Of a DNA stretch of 64,000 bases, positions 32,662-41,200 are shown piece by piece. The stretch is from Streptomyces sp. WM6386 (GTDB lineage Bacteria > Actinomycetota > Actinomycetes > Streptomycetales > Streptomycetaceae), in the NCBI RefSeq assembly GCF_000972385.1, contig NZ_JXTE01000029.1, positions 62,001 through 126,000 on the forward strand, read 5' to 3'. The notes under the pieces are model-generated. The model did no database searches and was not told the origin of the DNA. It saw nothing but the letters and a program-made list of their open reading frames with translations. The first letter of the stretch is position 1; each line of letters opens with the position of its first letter. Made by a program: the position numbers and the translations under genes.

Positions 32662-34140
32662 TCAGTTCCGGTTCAGGGTCCGGGTGATGCCGGCGAGTAC
32701 CGCCGTCGTGAGGATCCAGCCCGCCGCGATCAGCGAATAGGACAGCCAGGCGGCCGTTCCGCCCTCCCAGTACCAGGACGTGCGCTGGCCGAGACCACCG
32801 ATGGGGATCAGCAGGTCGAGCGTGTAGACCAACGGGTTGAACGGGGGCACCTGGCCGGGCTCGGTCGCCGTGGGGGTGTGGGTGGCGAAGACCGTGGTGC
32901 CGAGCAGGACGAGCGCCGCGAGCCACACGCCCGCACGCCACGGACGGTAGCCGTAGCCGACGGTGGCCTCCAGGAGGTGGCCCCACAGCCGGGCGGGCGG
33001 CGACAGGGTCCTTCTGCGATGGCGCTGCTTGGCCAGCAGAACGCGCCGGGCGTCGTCGTCATGGCCGATCTGCCGGTACCAGGCCGCCAGTTGCTCGTAC
33101 GGCTGGGCCGCGTACCCCGGATGCCGTCGCACCCACGCCACACGGCGCTCCACGGACGACGCCTGGAACTCGCTGCTCTCGTGCAGGGAGCCATAGGTGA
33201 AGCCCTGCAGCCGTACGCGCTCCGGCCAGACACCCTCCCGGTCGTGGAGGGCGACGACCCGGGCGTCCTCGAGATCCACCACGCCGGACGGCGGCTGGGC
33301 CGGGGTGAAGACGACGCCTCCCGCCTGCAAACGGGCGCAGTCGAGTGCCGTGCCGTCGGCCCGCAGCACGGCGGCGTCGAAGGTCACCTGGTCGGTGATC
33401 TGCGTGCCCCGCAGGCTGACTGTCCCCTCGGCCGTGAACCCGTCGGACAGAGCCAGGCTTCTCACCACCGCATGGTCAGCGAGGAGCGCCACACCTCCGG
33501 GGTTGTGCAGCCGCGTCCGCTCCATGTGCAGGCCACCGAGCAGCTGGGCGCCCACGAGTCGCACGCCGCCATGCACGGTGGCGGTACGACAGAACAGCCC
33601 GCCCTCCATGACGAGCCCGCCGGCGAACAGGGCCCATTCACCGGGATGCGAGAGCACCGCGTGGCTGAGGACCAGCTCGCCGGTCAGATGCGCATTCATC
33701 AGCTTCACGGCACCGCTGACCACCGTGTACCGCAGAGCGACCCTGCCCTCCACCCTGGCCATGCTGAGGTCGAGCCCCGGCAGTCTGCTGCCCTTGATCT
33801 GGATCGTCCGGGTGGTCGCGCCGTACAGTCCGGCGCCCTGCTCGAACCAGCATCCCTCGAACCGCATGACATGCCCGATCTCGGCCCCGCCGAGCTCCAG
33901 GCCCCCGCTGATCCGCGCGCCCGCGAGCCTCAGCGCGGGCACCCCTCCCGGCCGGGCCGGGTTCGCGCCGAGGAGCAGAGCGGCCACGACACCGGCTCGC
34001 ACGGTCCGCTCGTCGCCCCAGTCGCCCCCGTTGTCGGGGTCGTCCTCCGCCTCACCCGTACGGAAGTCCACCAAACGGCCCGTGGGATACGCGTCCCACA
34101 ACTGCCGCTCCGCCGACGTGAGTTCCTCGTACGCATACAC
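32662..34140 (-). CDS. Membrane protein with beta-helical repeats (called membrane-associated oxidoreductase)
   Basis: About 492 aa from the GTG at 34140 (VYAYEELTSAERQLWDAYPT); an earlier in-frame GTG at 34191 would add 17 residues. The first 330 residues are short repeats resembling pentapeptide/beta-helix coils (LRLAGARISGGLELGGAEIG, MARVEGRVALRYTVVSGAVK). A helical segment (PYEQLAAWYRQIGHDDDARR) and three membrane helices at the C-terminus follow (AGVWLAALVLLGTTVFA, then AWLSYSLIAAGWILTTAVLA). Streptomyces genomes label such proteins membrane-associated oxidoreductase, but no cofactor motif is visible. The start is divergent from the LRR gene (34221), 80 bp apart. Confidence 0.75.
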   Translation of the reverse strand: MYAYEELTSAERQLWDAYPTGRLVDFRTGEAEDDPDNGGDWGDERTVRAGVVAALLLGANPARPGGVPALRLAGARISGGLELGGAEIGHVMRFEGCWFEQGAGLYGATTRTIQIKGSRLPGLDLSMARVEGRVALRYTVVSGAVKLMNAHLTGELVLSHAVLSHPGEWALFAGGLVMEGGLFCRTATVHGGVRLVGAQLLGGLHMERTRLHNPGGVALLADHAVVRSLALSDGFTAEGTVSLRGTQITDQVTFDAAVLRADGTALDCARLQAGGVVFTPAQPPSGVVDLEDARVVALHDREGVWPERVRLQGFTYGSLHESSEFQASSVERRVAWVRRHPGYAAQPYEQLAAWYRQIGHDDDARRVLLAKQRHRRRTLSPPARLWGHLLEATVGYGYRPWRAGVWLAALVLLGTTVFATHTPTATEPGQVPPFNPLVYTLDLLIPIGGLGQRTSWYWEGGTAAWLSYSLIAAGWILTTAVLAGITRTLNRN

Positions 34141-34220
34141 GCCGGAAGAGTAACGGGCGGAAGCCGCGGATGATCGAGACTGGCTCTGCACCGTTGGTAC
34201 ACCGGAAGGAAGAACACATC

Positions 34221-34940
34221 GTGCCGCATGTCCTGAACCTCTGGCGTCAACAGCTGGGCGAAGTACCCGAGTCGGTGTGGGACCGGACCGAGCTCCAGGT
34301 GCTGATCCTCGCGGACAACGGGCTCACGGAGCTCTCGGCCGCGATCGGGCGGCTGCACCGACTGACCACACTGGACCTCGGCCACAACCTCCTCCCGGCC
34401 GTGCCCGGGACGCTCGGAGACCTGACCGCTCTCGACGGCTGCCTCTATCTGCACGACAACGAGCTGGCCGAACTCCCGCAGTCCCTGGGCAACCTGACCC
34501 GACTGCGGTACCTCAACGTCGGGGAGAACAAGCTGACCGCGCTGCCGGAGACCATCGGCCGTATGGCCGGGCTGATCGAACTGCGGGCCCAGCACAACCA
34601 GTTGACCGCCCTGCCCGACAGCCTCGGCGATCTGCGCGGCCTGCGCGAACTCTGGCTCCGGGGCAACGCCCTCGAAAGCCTGCCGGCGACCGTGGCCGAC
34701 CTCCACGAGCTGCGCCACCTGGATCTGCGCGAGAACGCCTTCGCCGAACTCCCGGAGCCCCTCACCGCACTGCCCCGCCTCCGCCACCTCGACCTGCGCG
34801 GCAACCGCCTGGTCCAACTGGCGCACCGAGTACTGGAGATGCCCGCCCTGGAGAAGCTGGACCTGCGCTGGAACGCGTGCGAACCTCCCGCGTCGCTCCT
34901 CGCCGAGCTGGAACGACGAGGATGTGTCGTCCTCCTGTAG
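34221..34940 (+). CDS. Leucine-rich-repeat protein
   Basis: 239 aa from the GTG at 34221 with GGAAGGAAG about 8 nt upstream. About eight LRRs of 23 residues fill residues 20-230; the pattern is LxxLxLxxNxLxxLPxxxGxL, for example LQVLILADNGLTELSAAIG and LRYLNVGENKLTALPETIG. The ends are short and there is no signal peptide or membrane helix, so it is a cytosolic binding scaffold. LRRs of this plain kind usually mediate protein contacts. No enzyme domain is fused. Divergent from the membrane-protein gene; next downstream is the convergent VOC gene. Confidence 0.92.
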   Translation: MPHVLNLWRQQLGEVPESVWDRTELQVLILADNGLTELSAAIGRLHRLTTLDLGHNLLPAVPGTLGDLTALDGCLYLHDNELAELPQSLGNLTRLRYLNVGENKLTALPETIGRMAGLIELRAQHNQLTALPDSLGDLRGLRELWLRGNALESLPATVADLHELRHLDLRENAFAELPEPLTALPRLRHLDLRGNRLVQLAHRVLEMPALEKLDLRWNACEPPASLLAELERRGCVVLL

Positions 34941-34984
34941 ACCCGGAAAGCGGCCGGACACGCACCGGCTGCGAGGACCGTCCC

Positions 34985-35410
34985 TCAGACGACGGGCTCT
35001 CCGACGCCCAGCAGGTTTCCCTCGCTGTCCCGGAACCAGGCGGCGCGCTCGCCCCGGGCGCCCTTGCTGGGGTAGTTCCCCTCGACGTCCGCGATGGAGT
35101 CCTTCGTGCGCAGACCGGGCACATCGACGTCCTCGAACACCACACCGCGCCTCTTGAGCTCCGTCACGACGGCCTCGACGTCGTCGACCTCCCAGCCCAT
35201 CTGCGTGAAGGTGCCGGCCGAGGCTCCCGTGGAGGCGAAGAGGGCGAAGTCCGTGCCCGAGCACCGGTACAGCAGCCCGCCGGGCCGTTCGTCGACGGGC
35301 TCCAGCCCGAGCTTCTCGGCATAGAAACGCCGGGCTCGCTCCAGGTCCTGGGCGGGTAGCCGGGTCGCCACGCGTCCCCGGGCGAGCAAGTTCCTGTCGT
35401 CTGCGTCCAT
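34985..35410 (-). CDS. VOC-family (glyoxalase-like) protein
   Basis: 141 aa from the ATG at 35410. Two beta-alpha-beta-beta-beta modules of the vicinal-oxygen-chelate fold are seen: VATRLPAQDLERARRFYAEK (residues 14-33) with LGLEPVDERPGGLLYRC, and then MGWEVDDVEAVVTELKRRGV with ERAAWFRDSEGNLLGVGEP. The Glu-bearing strand FRDSEGNLL is typical. Such proteins are glyoxalases, dioxygenases or resistance-type binding proteins; no further clue is present. Single gene, between the LRR and SDR genes. Confidence 0.88.
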   Translation of the reverse strand: MDADDRNLLARGRVATRLPAQDLERARRFYAEKLGLEPVDERPGGLLYRCSGTDFALFASTGASAGTFTQMGWEVDDVEAVVTELKRRGVVFEDVDVPGLRTKDSIADVEGNYPSKGARGERAAWFRDSEGNLLGVGEPVV

Positions 35411-35463
35411 AGGTCCACTCTGCCGTCGCCCGCCGCGGAGCGCAGGGAAGCACGTGCGACCGC

Positions 35464-36207
35464 TCAGGTGAGGTTGAGCCCGCCGTCCAGGACGATGACC
35501 TCGCCGGTGAGGTAGGTGCTGGCGATGACCGAGGCCACGAGGTCGGCCACGTCGGAGGGCTGGGCGGGGCGGCCCATGGGGGCGCGGTCGCGCCACAGCT
35601 CGTGGGCCTGCGTCCAGTCCTTGGTCATGGGGGTGTCGACCAGGCCGGGGGCGATGGCGTTGACGCGTACATCGGGTGCGAGGGCGGCCGCGAGGAGCCG
35701 GGTGACGTGGTTGAGCGCGGCCTTGCTCGCCGCGTAGGGCACCGACGAGCCCTTGGGGCGTACCCCGGCGTGGCTGGTGATGTTGACGACGGAGCCACCG
35801 GTGGGGGACCGGCGCAGTGCGGGAAGGGCGGCCGTGCAGAGCACCCAGGGGGCGATCAGGTTGACCTCCAGCAGTTGCCGCCAGTCCGCCGGTGTCGCCG
35901 CCGCGAGGTCGTGGTGGGGGATGGGCCAGCTGATGCCGGCGTTGTTGACCAGGACGTCCAGCCGGCCGTAATGGCCCAGCGTCTCCTCCACCAGGGCGCG
36001 CGCCTCGTCCTCGACCGCGAGGTCGGCCCGCACATACGCGCCGTCGAGCTCGGCCGCCAGCGCCCGGCCCGCTTCCACGCTGCGCCGCGAGTGCACGACG
36101 ACCCGCATCCCGTCCGCCGCCAGCCTGCGCGCGACGGCCTCCCCGATGCCCGAGGTGGAGCCGGTGACCAGGGCGACGGGTCGATCCGCTCGTTCGATGC
36201 TGCTCAT
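35464..36207 (-). CDS. Short-chain dehydrogenase/reductase
   Basis: 247 aa from the ATG at 36207 (MSSIERADRPVALVTGSTSG). Classical SDR motifs: TGSTSGIGEAVARRL (cofactor), DVLVNNAGISW, the catalytic Ser in VNITSHAGV, YAASKAALNHVTR (Tyr, Lys) and the C-terminal VNAIAPGLVDTP. A Ser-Arg pair after the second strand (VVVHSRRS) suggests NADP(H). Substrate unknown. In-frame ATG upstream at 36225 is possible. It lies 91 bp downstream of the histone-fold gene on the same strand and could share a transcript. Confidence 0.92.
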   Translation of the reverse strand: MSSIERADRPVALVTGSTSGIGEAVARRLAADGMRVVVHSRRSVEAGRALAAELDGAYVRADLAVEDEARALVEETLGHYGRLDVLVNNAGISWPIPHHDLAAATPADWRQLLEVNLIAPWVLCTAALPALRRSPTGGSVVNITSHAGVRPKGSSVPYAASKAALNHVTRLLAAALAPDVRVNAIAPGLVDTPMTKDWTQAHELWRDRAPMGRPAQPSDVADLVASVIASTYLTGEVIVLDGGLNLT

Positions 36208-36298
36208 GCTTGCGGATCTTGCCATGCCTGCCGGAGCCCGACGCCGGAGCGGGCGGCCGACCGGCATCGTCACCGGGAGATCAGTGACCGCGCACCGC

Positions 36299-37081
36299 TC
36301 AGCCGACCGCAGTGGTCAGTGCCGCCGCCCGGCGTGCCTCGGTGAGGGCTCGGTGCCGGAGGTCGCCGCCGAACAACTGCATCGTGGTGGCGGCCAGGAT
36401 GTCTTCCCTGCCGATGGTCCGCCCGTCCGCCCTGCGGGTGGAAAGGGCCCGGAGGGGGTCCTTGTAGAACGGGGGAGGGGCCGGTTCGCCCGATATCTCC
36501 AGGGTGACCGTGCCGAAACGTTGGACCCCGCCCTCGCGGACGACCCTGACCGCGTCCAGGGCGAGGTCCGTCAGGAACACGCTCGCGATTCCGTCCAGGT
36601 CGCGGACCATCGCCGGGACGGCCGTCGCCCCCTGGCTCCGCAGCAGCTTCTTGACCCCGGCCTCGAACCTGTGGGCGCCGACCACAGCACTCGGTCTGCG
36701 CGACCCGCTGCGCTTACGAGGAGGCACGATGACGCCCTCGGCGTCGTACAGGACACCGGTCAGGCCTCGAAACGTCGGGCTGTGGTCGTACCATTTGGTC
36801 CCCACCTCGAGCTCGACGTTCCGGTCGATCGCCGCGAGAAGATCCCCGGGGATCAGCTTCTTCCGGGCCTCCGCCGCCGCCGCTCTCCTCGCGCCGTCGA
36901 TGATCTCCGTCAGCACTGTCCGCGTCACCGACGCGGCGGCCCACGCGGCCGACCGGGAGACGTGCAGCGGGGTCACGTCCCTGAACACCGCTTTGACGAG
37001 AGAAGCCTTGAACGGCGAGACATCCACCACCGAGGCGGTCTCGGGACCGCCGCGCTCAGACCGTGCGGGCTGTGTGGTCAT
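36299..37081 (-). CDS. Predicted double histone-fold (H2A-like plus H2B-like) protein
   Basis: 260 aa from the ATG at 37081. Two histone-fold-like regions are visible. Fold 1 (about residues 23-92) has the helix-loop-helix-loop-helix pattern; residues 56-91 align without gaps to the alpha2-end, loop and alpha3 of eukaryotic H2A, with Glu59, Ile60, Ala64, Ala67, Ala68, Ile77, Pro78, Leu81, Ala84, Ile85, Glu90 and Leu91 shared. A docking-like strand follows (GVLYDAEGVIVPPRKR, 109-124) with a basic linker. Fold 2 (about 138-254) carries helices at 140-149, 154-182 and 223-234, a long insertion at 183-219, and an H2B-type C-terminal helix (LFGGDLRHRALTEARRA, 236-252). No signal peptide or Cys. 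Alignment used remembered histone sequences. Likely DNA-binding or packaging; no known bacterial family comes to mind. It lies upstream of an SDR gene and next to the palindrome at 37200-37237. Confidence 0.6.
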   Translation of the reverse strand: MTTQPARSERGGPETASVVDVSPFKASLVKAVFRDVTPLHVSRSAAWAAASVTRTVLTEIIDGARRAAAAEARKKLIPGDLLAAIDRNVELEVGTKWYDHSPTFRGLTGVLYDAEGVIVPPRKRSGSRRPSAVVGAHRFEAGVKKLLRSQGATAVPAMVRDLDGIASVFLTDLALDAVRVVREGGVQRFGTVTLEISGEPAPPPFYKDPLRALSTRRADGRTIGREDILAATTMQLFGGDLRHRALTEARRAAALTTAVG

Positions 37082-37199
37082 GCGAAGGAACGCTCCCTAC
37101 TGTCGGAGTTGTCGGAGGCCCACACTTCACCACGCAGACCCCGGCTCTCTTCCCTCATCCTCCAAGCGGGGATATGCGCAGCGTCTCTAATCAGCTAAG

Positions 37200-37237
37200 C
37201 GATCCCATGTCAGACGTAGTGTCTGGCAACGGGATCG
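37200..37237. promoter_or_regulatory. 38-bp hyphenated palindrome, probable regulator operator
   Basis: CGATCCC (37200-37206) pairs with GGGATCG (37231-37237), and inside it CAGAC (37211-37215) pairs with GTCTG (37221-37225); TGTCAGAC and GTCTGGCA match 7 of 8. The arms differ by one nucleotide in length. This size and symmetry recall TetR-type operators. It lies 119 bp upstream of the histone-fold gene and 20 bp before the dehalogenase fragment. Confidence 0.65.
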
Positions 37238-37256
37238 CCCACCGTGGCGGGGTAGT

Positions 37257-37487
37257 GTGAGCGTGCAGCTGGAAGCCCGCGCCCAGTGCTGCTCCGTCTC
37301 CGGGCTACCGCCAGAGCGGCTGCTGATGGTCGCCGCCCATGCCTGGGACCTGCGCGGAGCGCAGAGCCTCGGCCTGCGCACCGCCTATGTGGCCCGCCCG
37401 GTCGGCGACCCGCCCGCTTCCTCGGACCGATTCGACGTGCACGCCGCCGACTTGAGCGACCTCGCCGACCGACTCGGCCAGAAATAA
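37257..37487 (+). pseudogene. C-terminal fragment of a haloacid-dehalogenase-type (HAD) enzyme
   Basis: The frame from the GTG at 37257 gives 76 aa. From residue 15 (LPPERLLMVAAHAWDLRGAQ, then SLGLRTAYVARPVGDPPASS) it matches the last third of type II 2-haloacid dehalogenases: the MVAAHxWDxxGA motif III/IV segment and the final DRFDVHAADLSDLADRLG. The catalytic Asp of motif I and the cap domain, about 150 residues, are missing. So the 5' part was deleted up to about 37290. The palindrome just upstream may be a left-over operator of the lost gene or its regulator. Confidence 0.85.
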
Positions 37488-37524
37488 GGGAATGCCCGGG
37501 GGGTTCGACACCCCAGGCATTCCC
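37488..37524. terminator. Bidirectional terminator between the HAD fragment and metalloprotease
   Basis: GGGAATGCC (37488-37496) pairs with GGCATTCCC (37516-37524), and GGGGT (37500-37504) with ACCCC (37510-37514), around the loop TCGAC. It begins at the stop of the HAD fragment and ends 10 bp from the stop of the convergent metalloprotease. Confidence 0.85.
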
Positions 37525-37533
37525 GGCCGTGGG

Positions 37534-38172
37534 TTACAGCCCGTCACGCACCATGGCGGCGACGATCTGCACATGGCGGTCGGCCGCCGTACCGGACATC
37601 TCGGTCTCGTAGTTCAGGCCGTAGGGCCAGAAGTGGCCACCACCCGTGGACAGTTTGGCGCCGGAACCGTCGAACTGCCTCACCAGTGCCGTGGCTTGCG
37701 CGCCGGTCCAGGTGCCGCTGCCGCCGAGAGCGGACCAGCCCGAGCTCGTCCCCACCCCGATGGTGTGGGCGATCTCGTGCAGGGCCGTCCTCTCGGTCAT
37801 GTAGCTGCGGTTGCCGAAGCGGATGGTGCCGTTGAGGTTTCCGTCGGCGGTGGGCACGCTCGGGTCGTAGCGCACGGTGATGCTCTTCCCCAGGTCGCTG
37901 AGGTTGTTGTAGCGCGCCACGGCCGCGTTCATGGCCGCCGTGATGAGGTTGTACGCCGTCTGCTGGTCCGCCGTGGGATTGCTCGCCCGTTCCAGGGTCC
38001 AGGTGATGGTGGCCGCCGCCAGCTGTTCCTGTGGAACGGGCGCTGCCTTCGGTGCGGCCTGCGCGACGCCGGGCCCCGCGAGCAGGGCCGCGGCGAGCGC
38101 GGTGACGGCCAGTGTGGTGCGCCAGGGTATGGCCGTTCGAGGACTGTGCTCCTTGTTCTGACGTGGGCTCAT
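37534..38172 (-). CDS. Secreted zinc metalloprotease-like protein (HEIAH)
   Basis: 212 aa from the ATG at 38172, with an excellent ribosome site (AGGAGG) upstream. A Sec signal peptide covers residues 1-40 (WRTTLAVTALAAALLAGPGV, cut after AQA). The mature protein contains TALHEIAHTIGVG (near residue 134): HExxH plus a Gly at the metzincin position. The usual third ligand (His/Asp, 3 residues after the Gly) is absent, so the third ligand may be the His in GGGHFWPYGLNYE. It resembles small extracellular Streptomyces proteases, but I cannot place the family firmly. It follows the GH43 gene on the same strand (74 bp), and both are secreted. Confidence 0.8.
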   Translation of the reverse strand: MSPRQNKEHSPRTAIPWRTTLAVTALAAALLAGPGVAQAAPKAAPVPQEQLAAATITWTLERASNPTADQQTAYNLITAAMNAAVARYNNLSDLGKSITVRYDPSVPTADGNLNGTIRFGNRSYMTERTALHEIAHTIGVGTSSGWSALGGSGTWTGAQATALVRQFDGSGAKLSTGGGHFWPYGLNYETEMSGTAADRHVQIVAAMVRDGL

Positions 38173-38245
38173 ATGAGGTCCTCCTGTGGGGGGTTGGCCG
38201 TCGAGTGTGGGGGGACGGCATGACCGGTGTGCCCGGCCGGGGGGC

Positions 38246-41200
38246 TCACTCCCGACGGTCGCCGACGGTGACCAATCCGGTGATCTTCGAGCTGGTGACG
38301 TTGTCGTAGACGACATCACCACCGGACTTCTTCCAGATCCTGACGTGGAAGCTGTCCGGGGTATCGGTGGCGGTGACCCGGAAGGCGTAGCCGTCGGCGC
38401 CGTTGACCGTGCCGGAGCCCTGGTAGACGGCCTGGGAGCCGGTGACCACGAGCCAGTCGGAGCCGGTGGAACGGAACTTCAGCTTGGCCGGGCCGAAGTC
38501 GAGGGACATCTGGCCGAGGGGGACGGAGGTCAGATTCGTGTAGAAGGCGGTGAAGAAGAAGGCGGCCTTGCCGGTCAGTGCCGGCTTGGCGGGGAAGGCC
38601 CCGGCCGGCGAGGTGAACAGGCCGGTGCCGAACGCGGGCCCGGCGGCGCGGTCGTAGACGATCAGCTCGGGGAGCGTCCTGCTGTCCGAGGCGCCCTCGT
38701 CGTCGGTGACGGTGATCACCGGCTTGCGGATACCGGCCTTGCGGTAGGTGTGTTCCGCACGGCAGCCGGACGCGGTGACCGTTCCGGCCGTCGGCTCGGT
38801 GCCGTCCTTCCAGTCGACCGTGCAGGTGTGGGTGTCACGGGTGCCCGGGTCGGTGAACCCGGCCGTCACGACCGCCTGCTTGCCCACCGACACCGGGGAC
38901 TTCGGCCCGGTGGCGGAGGTGAGGGCCGGTGCCGCGTTGGCGACTTCGACGGTCGCCGTGTCGCTGCTGCGGCCGCCGGTCAGCGTCACCTGGAACGTGC
39001 CGTCGTCGGTGCAGGTGAGCGTCGTGCTCGCGGCCCCGGCGTCGGCGAAGGCGCAGGGTGCCCCCTCCTCGGCGGTCCACTTGGCGGTGCCCGCGCCGGA
39101 TACCGTGCCGTTGAGCCGGATCTTGTCGCCTTCCTTGCCGGAGGCGTCCGCGCCGGCCCGGGCGATGGTGACCGGGTCGATGCTCTCCAGGGTGGGGACG
39201 ACCTTCTTGATCAGCCCGTCGGCGTCGAACTCCATCTTGTCGATGGTGGTTTCGCGGTGCATGCCGTCACCGCCGGGGATGGCGAAGCGGTGGTAGACGA
39301 TGTACCAGTCGTCGGTGTTCGGGACGTGGACCACCGAGTGGTGGCCGGGGCCCTTGATACCGAGCGAGAGGTCCTTCTCCAGGATCACGCCCTGCTTGGT
39401 CCAGGGACCGGTGGGCGAGGAGCCGGTGGCGTAGGCGACCTGGTAGTTCTCGTCACGTGTGTCGTTCTCCGACCACATGAAGTAGTAGGTGCCCTTGCGC
39501 TTGATGACGAAGGAGCCCTCGTTGTAGTTGCTCGGCGTGATGTTGGTGACCTTCGAGGCGTCGAAGGAGACCATGTCGTCGTTGAGCGGGACCACATAGG
39601 CGCGGCCGTTGCCCCAGTACAGGTACGACGTGCCGTCGTCGTCGGTGAAGACGGCCGGGTCGATCATCTGGCCCGTGTAGTCACCGGCCTTCAGCAGCGG
39701 CTTGCCGAGCGCGTCCGTGAACGGGCCGGTGGGCGAGTCGGAGACCGCGACACCGATGTTCGCGTCGGCGCAGAAGTAGAAGTAGTACTTGCCGTTGCGC
39801 TCCTCCATGGCCGGCGCCCAGGCCCTGCTGTCCGCCCAGGAGACATCCGGACCCAGGTCCAGGATGACGCCGTGGTCGGTCCAGTGGACCAGGTCCTTGG
39901 AGGAGTACGCCTTGAACTGCGTACCGCTCCAGCCCTCGAAGCCGTCGGTGGTCGGGTAGATGTAGAAGGTGTCGCCGAAGCGGACCACGTTCGGGTCGGC
40001 GTTGAGACCGGGCAGGACCGGGCTCTTCATGACCGCCGCCGAGACCGTCCAGGTGCGCTTCTTGCCGTCCGAGCCCGTGACCTCGTACGTCACCGGCTCG
40101 GTGAAGTCGTGCAGGGTGCCGGAGGCGGGGCTGATGGTCGCGCCGTGGGCGAGGGTGAACTGCGGTGCCAGAGCGGTGACATCACTGCCCGGGGTGAGCG
40201 GCAGGACGATCTTGCCGGCCTTGTCGGTGATGATCGCGTCGGTCTTGAGCGCCGGGTGGGTCGCCGCGGCGATCCCGGTGGTGTTGCCGCTGAGCTCCAG
40301 GATCTCGGCGGGCGTCAGGGCCCGGTTGTAGATCCGGAAGTCGTCGACCTCGCCGCCGAAGTAGGGGTCGGGGGAGTAGAGGGACTTGCCGATGTAGCCG
40401 GAGTAGTCCTTCGCCGAGTCGTACAGGTCGGACGGCTTGATGGTGACTCCGCTGACCCGGGCCGCCTCGGCGCCGTCCACGTAGAGGATCGCCGTCTCGG
40501 TCGCTCCGTCCAGGGTGACCGTGAGGTGCTGCCACTCGCCGGCGGTGAGCCGGGAGCCGCCGATCATCTGCTTCTCGCCGGACCAGGTGGCCTTGGTGAT
40601 CGCGGAGAACAGCTTACCGCCGCCGTTGGACGGGGTGGCGAACAGGTACTTGTTGCTGTCCGGGCCGAGTCCGAACAGCCACTGGAAGTTGTCGCCGCCC
40701 TTCCACTTGACGTACGTGGAGACGGTGACGCTGTTCGTGTCCTTCAGCACGCCGCCTGGGATCTTGACGTACGGCGAGCTGGAGCTGCTGTTGCCGCCGG
40801 ACATCTTGAACGAGCCGCCCTCGACGCCGGTCCCGAAGTCGGGCGTACGGACGTAGGTGCCATGGTTGCCATGGCCGCTGGAGTCACGGGCGATGCTGCC
40901 GCCGCTCTCGTCGAAGTCGTAGTGCAGGAGCAGGTCGGCCGGGACGTCCGGGCCTTCGGCGGAGACCGTGACCTCGGCGCTGACGTCGATCGCGGAGTCG
41001 CCCGCGAGGTCGCCCTTCACCGTGAAGACGCCGGCCTGCGCGTACTGCGATGCGGCCACGTCCTCCCAGGTGACGGCGACGGGACGCTTCACGCCTCCCG
41101 CGGACTCGGCGATGACGGTGGCGGGCAGGACCGGGGCCTGGCCGATGCGCGTCTTGACCTTGACGTCCTCGACACCCGTGATGATCTGGTCCGGCTGGTA

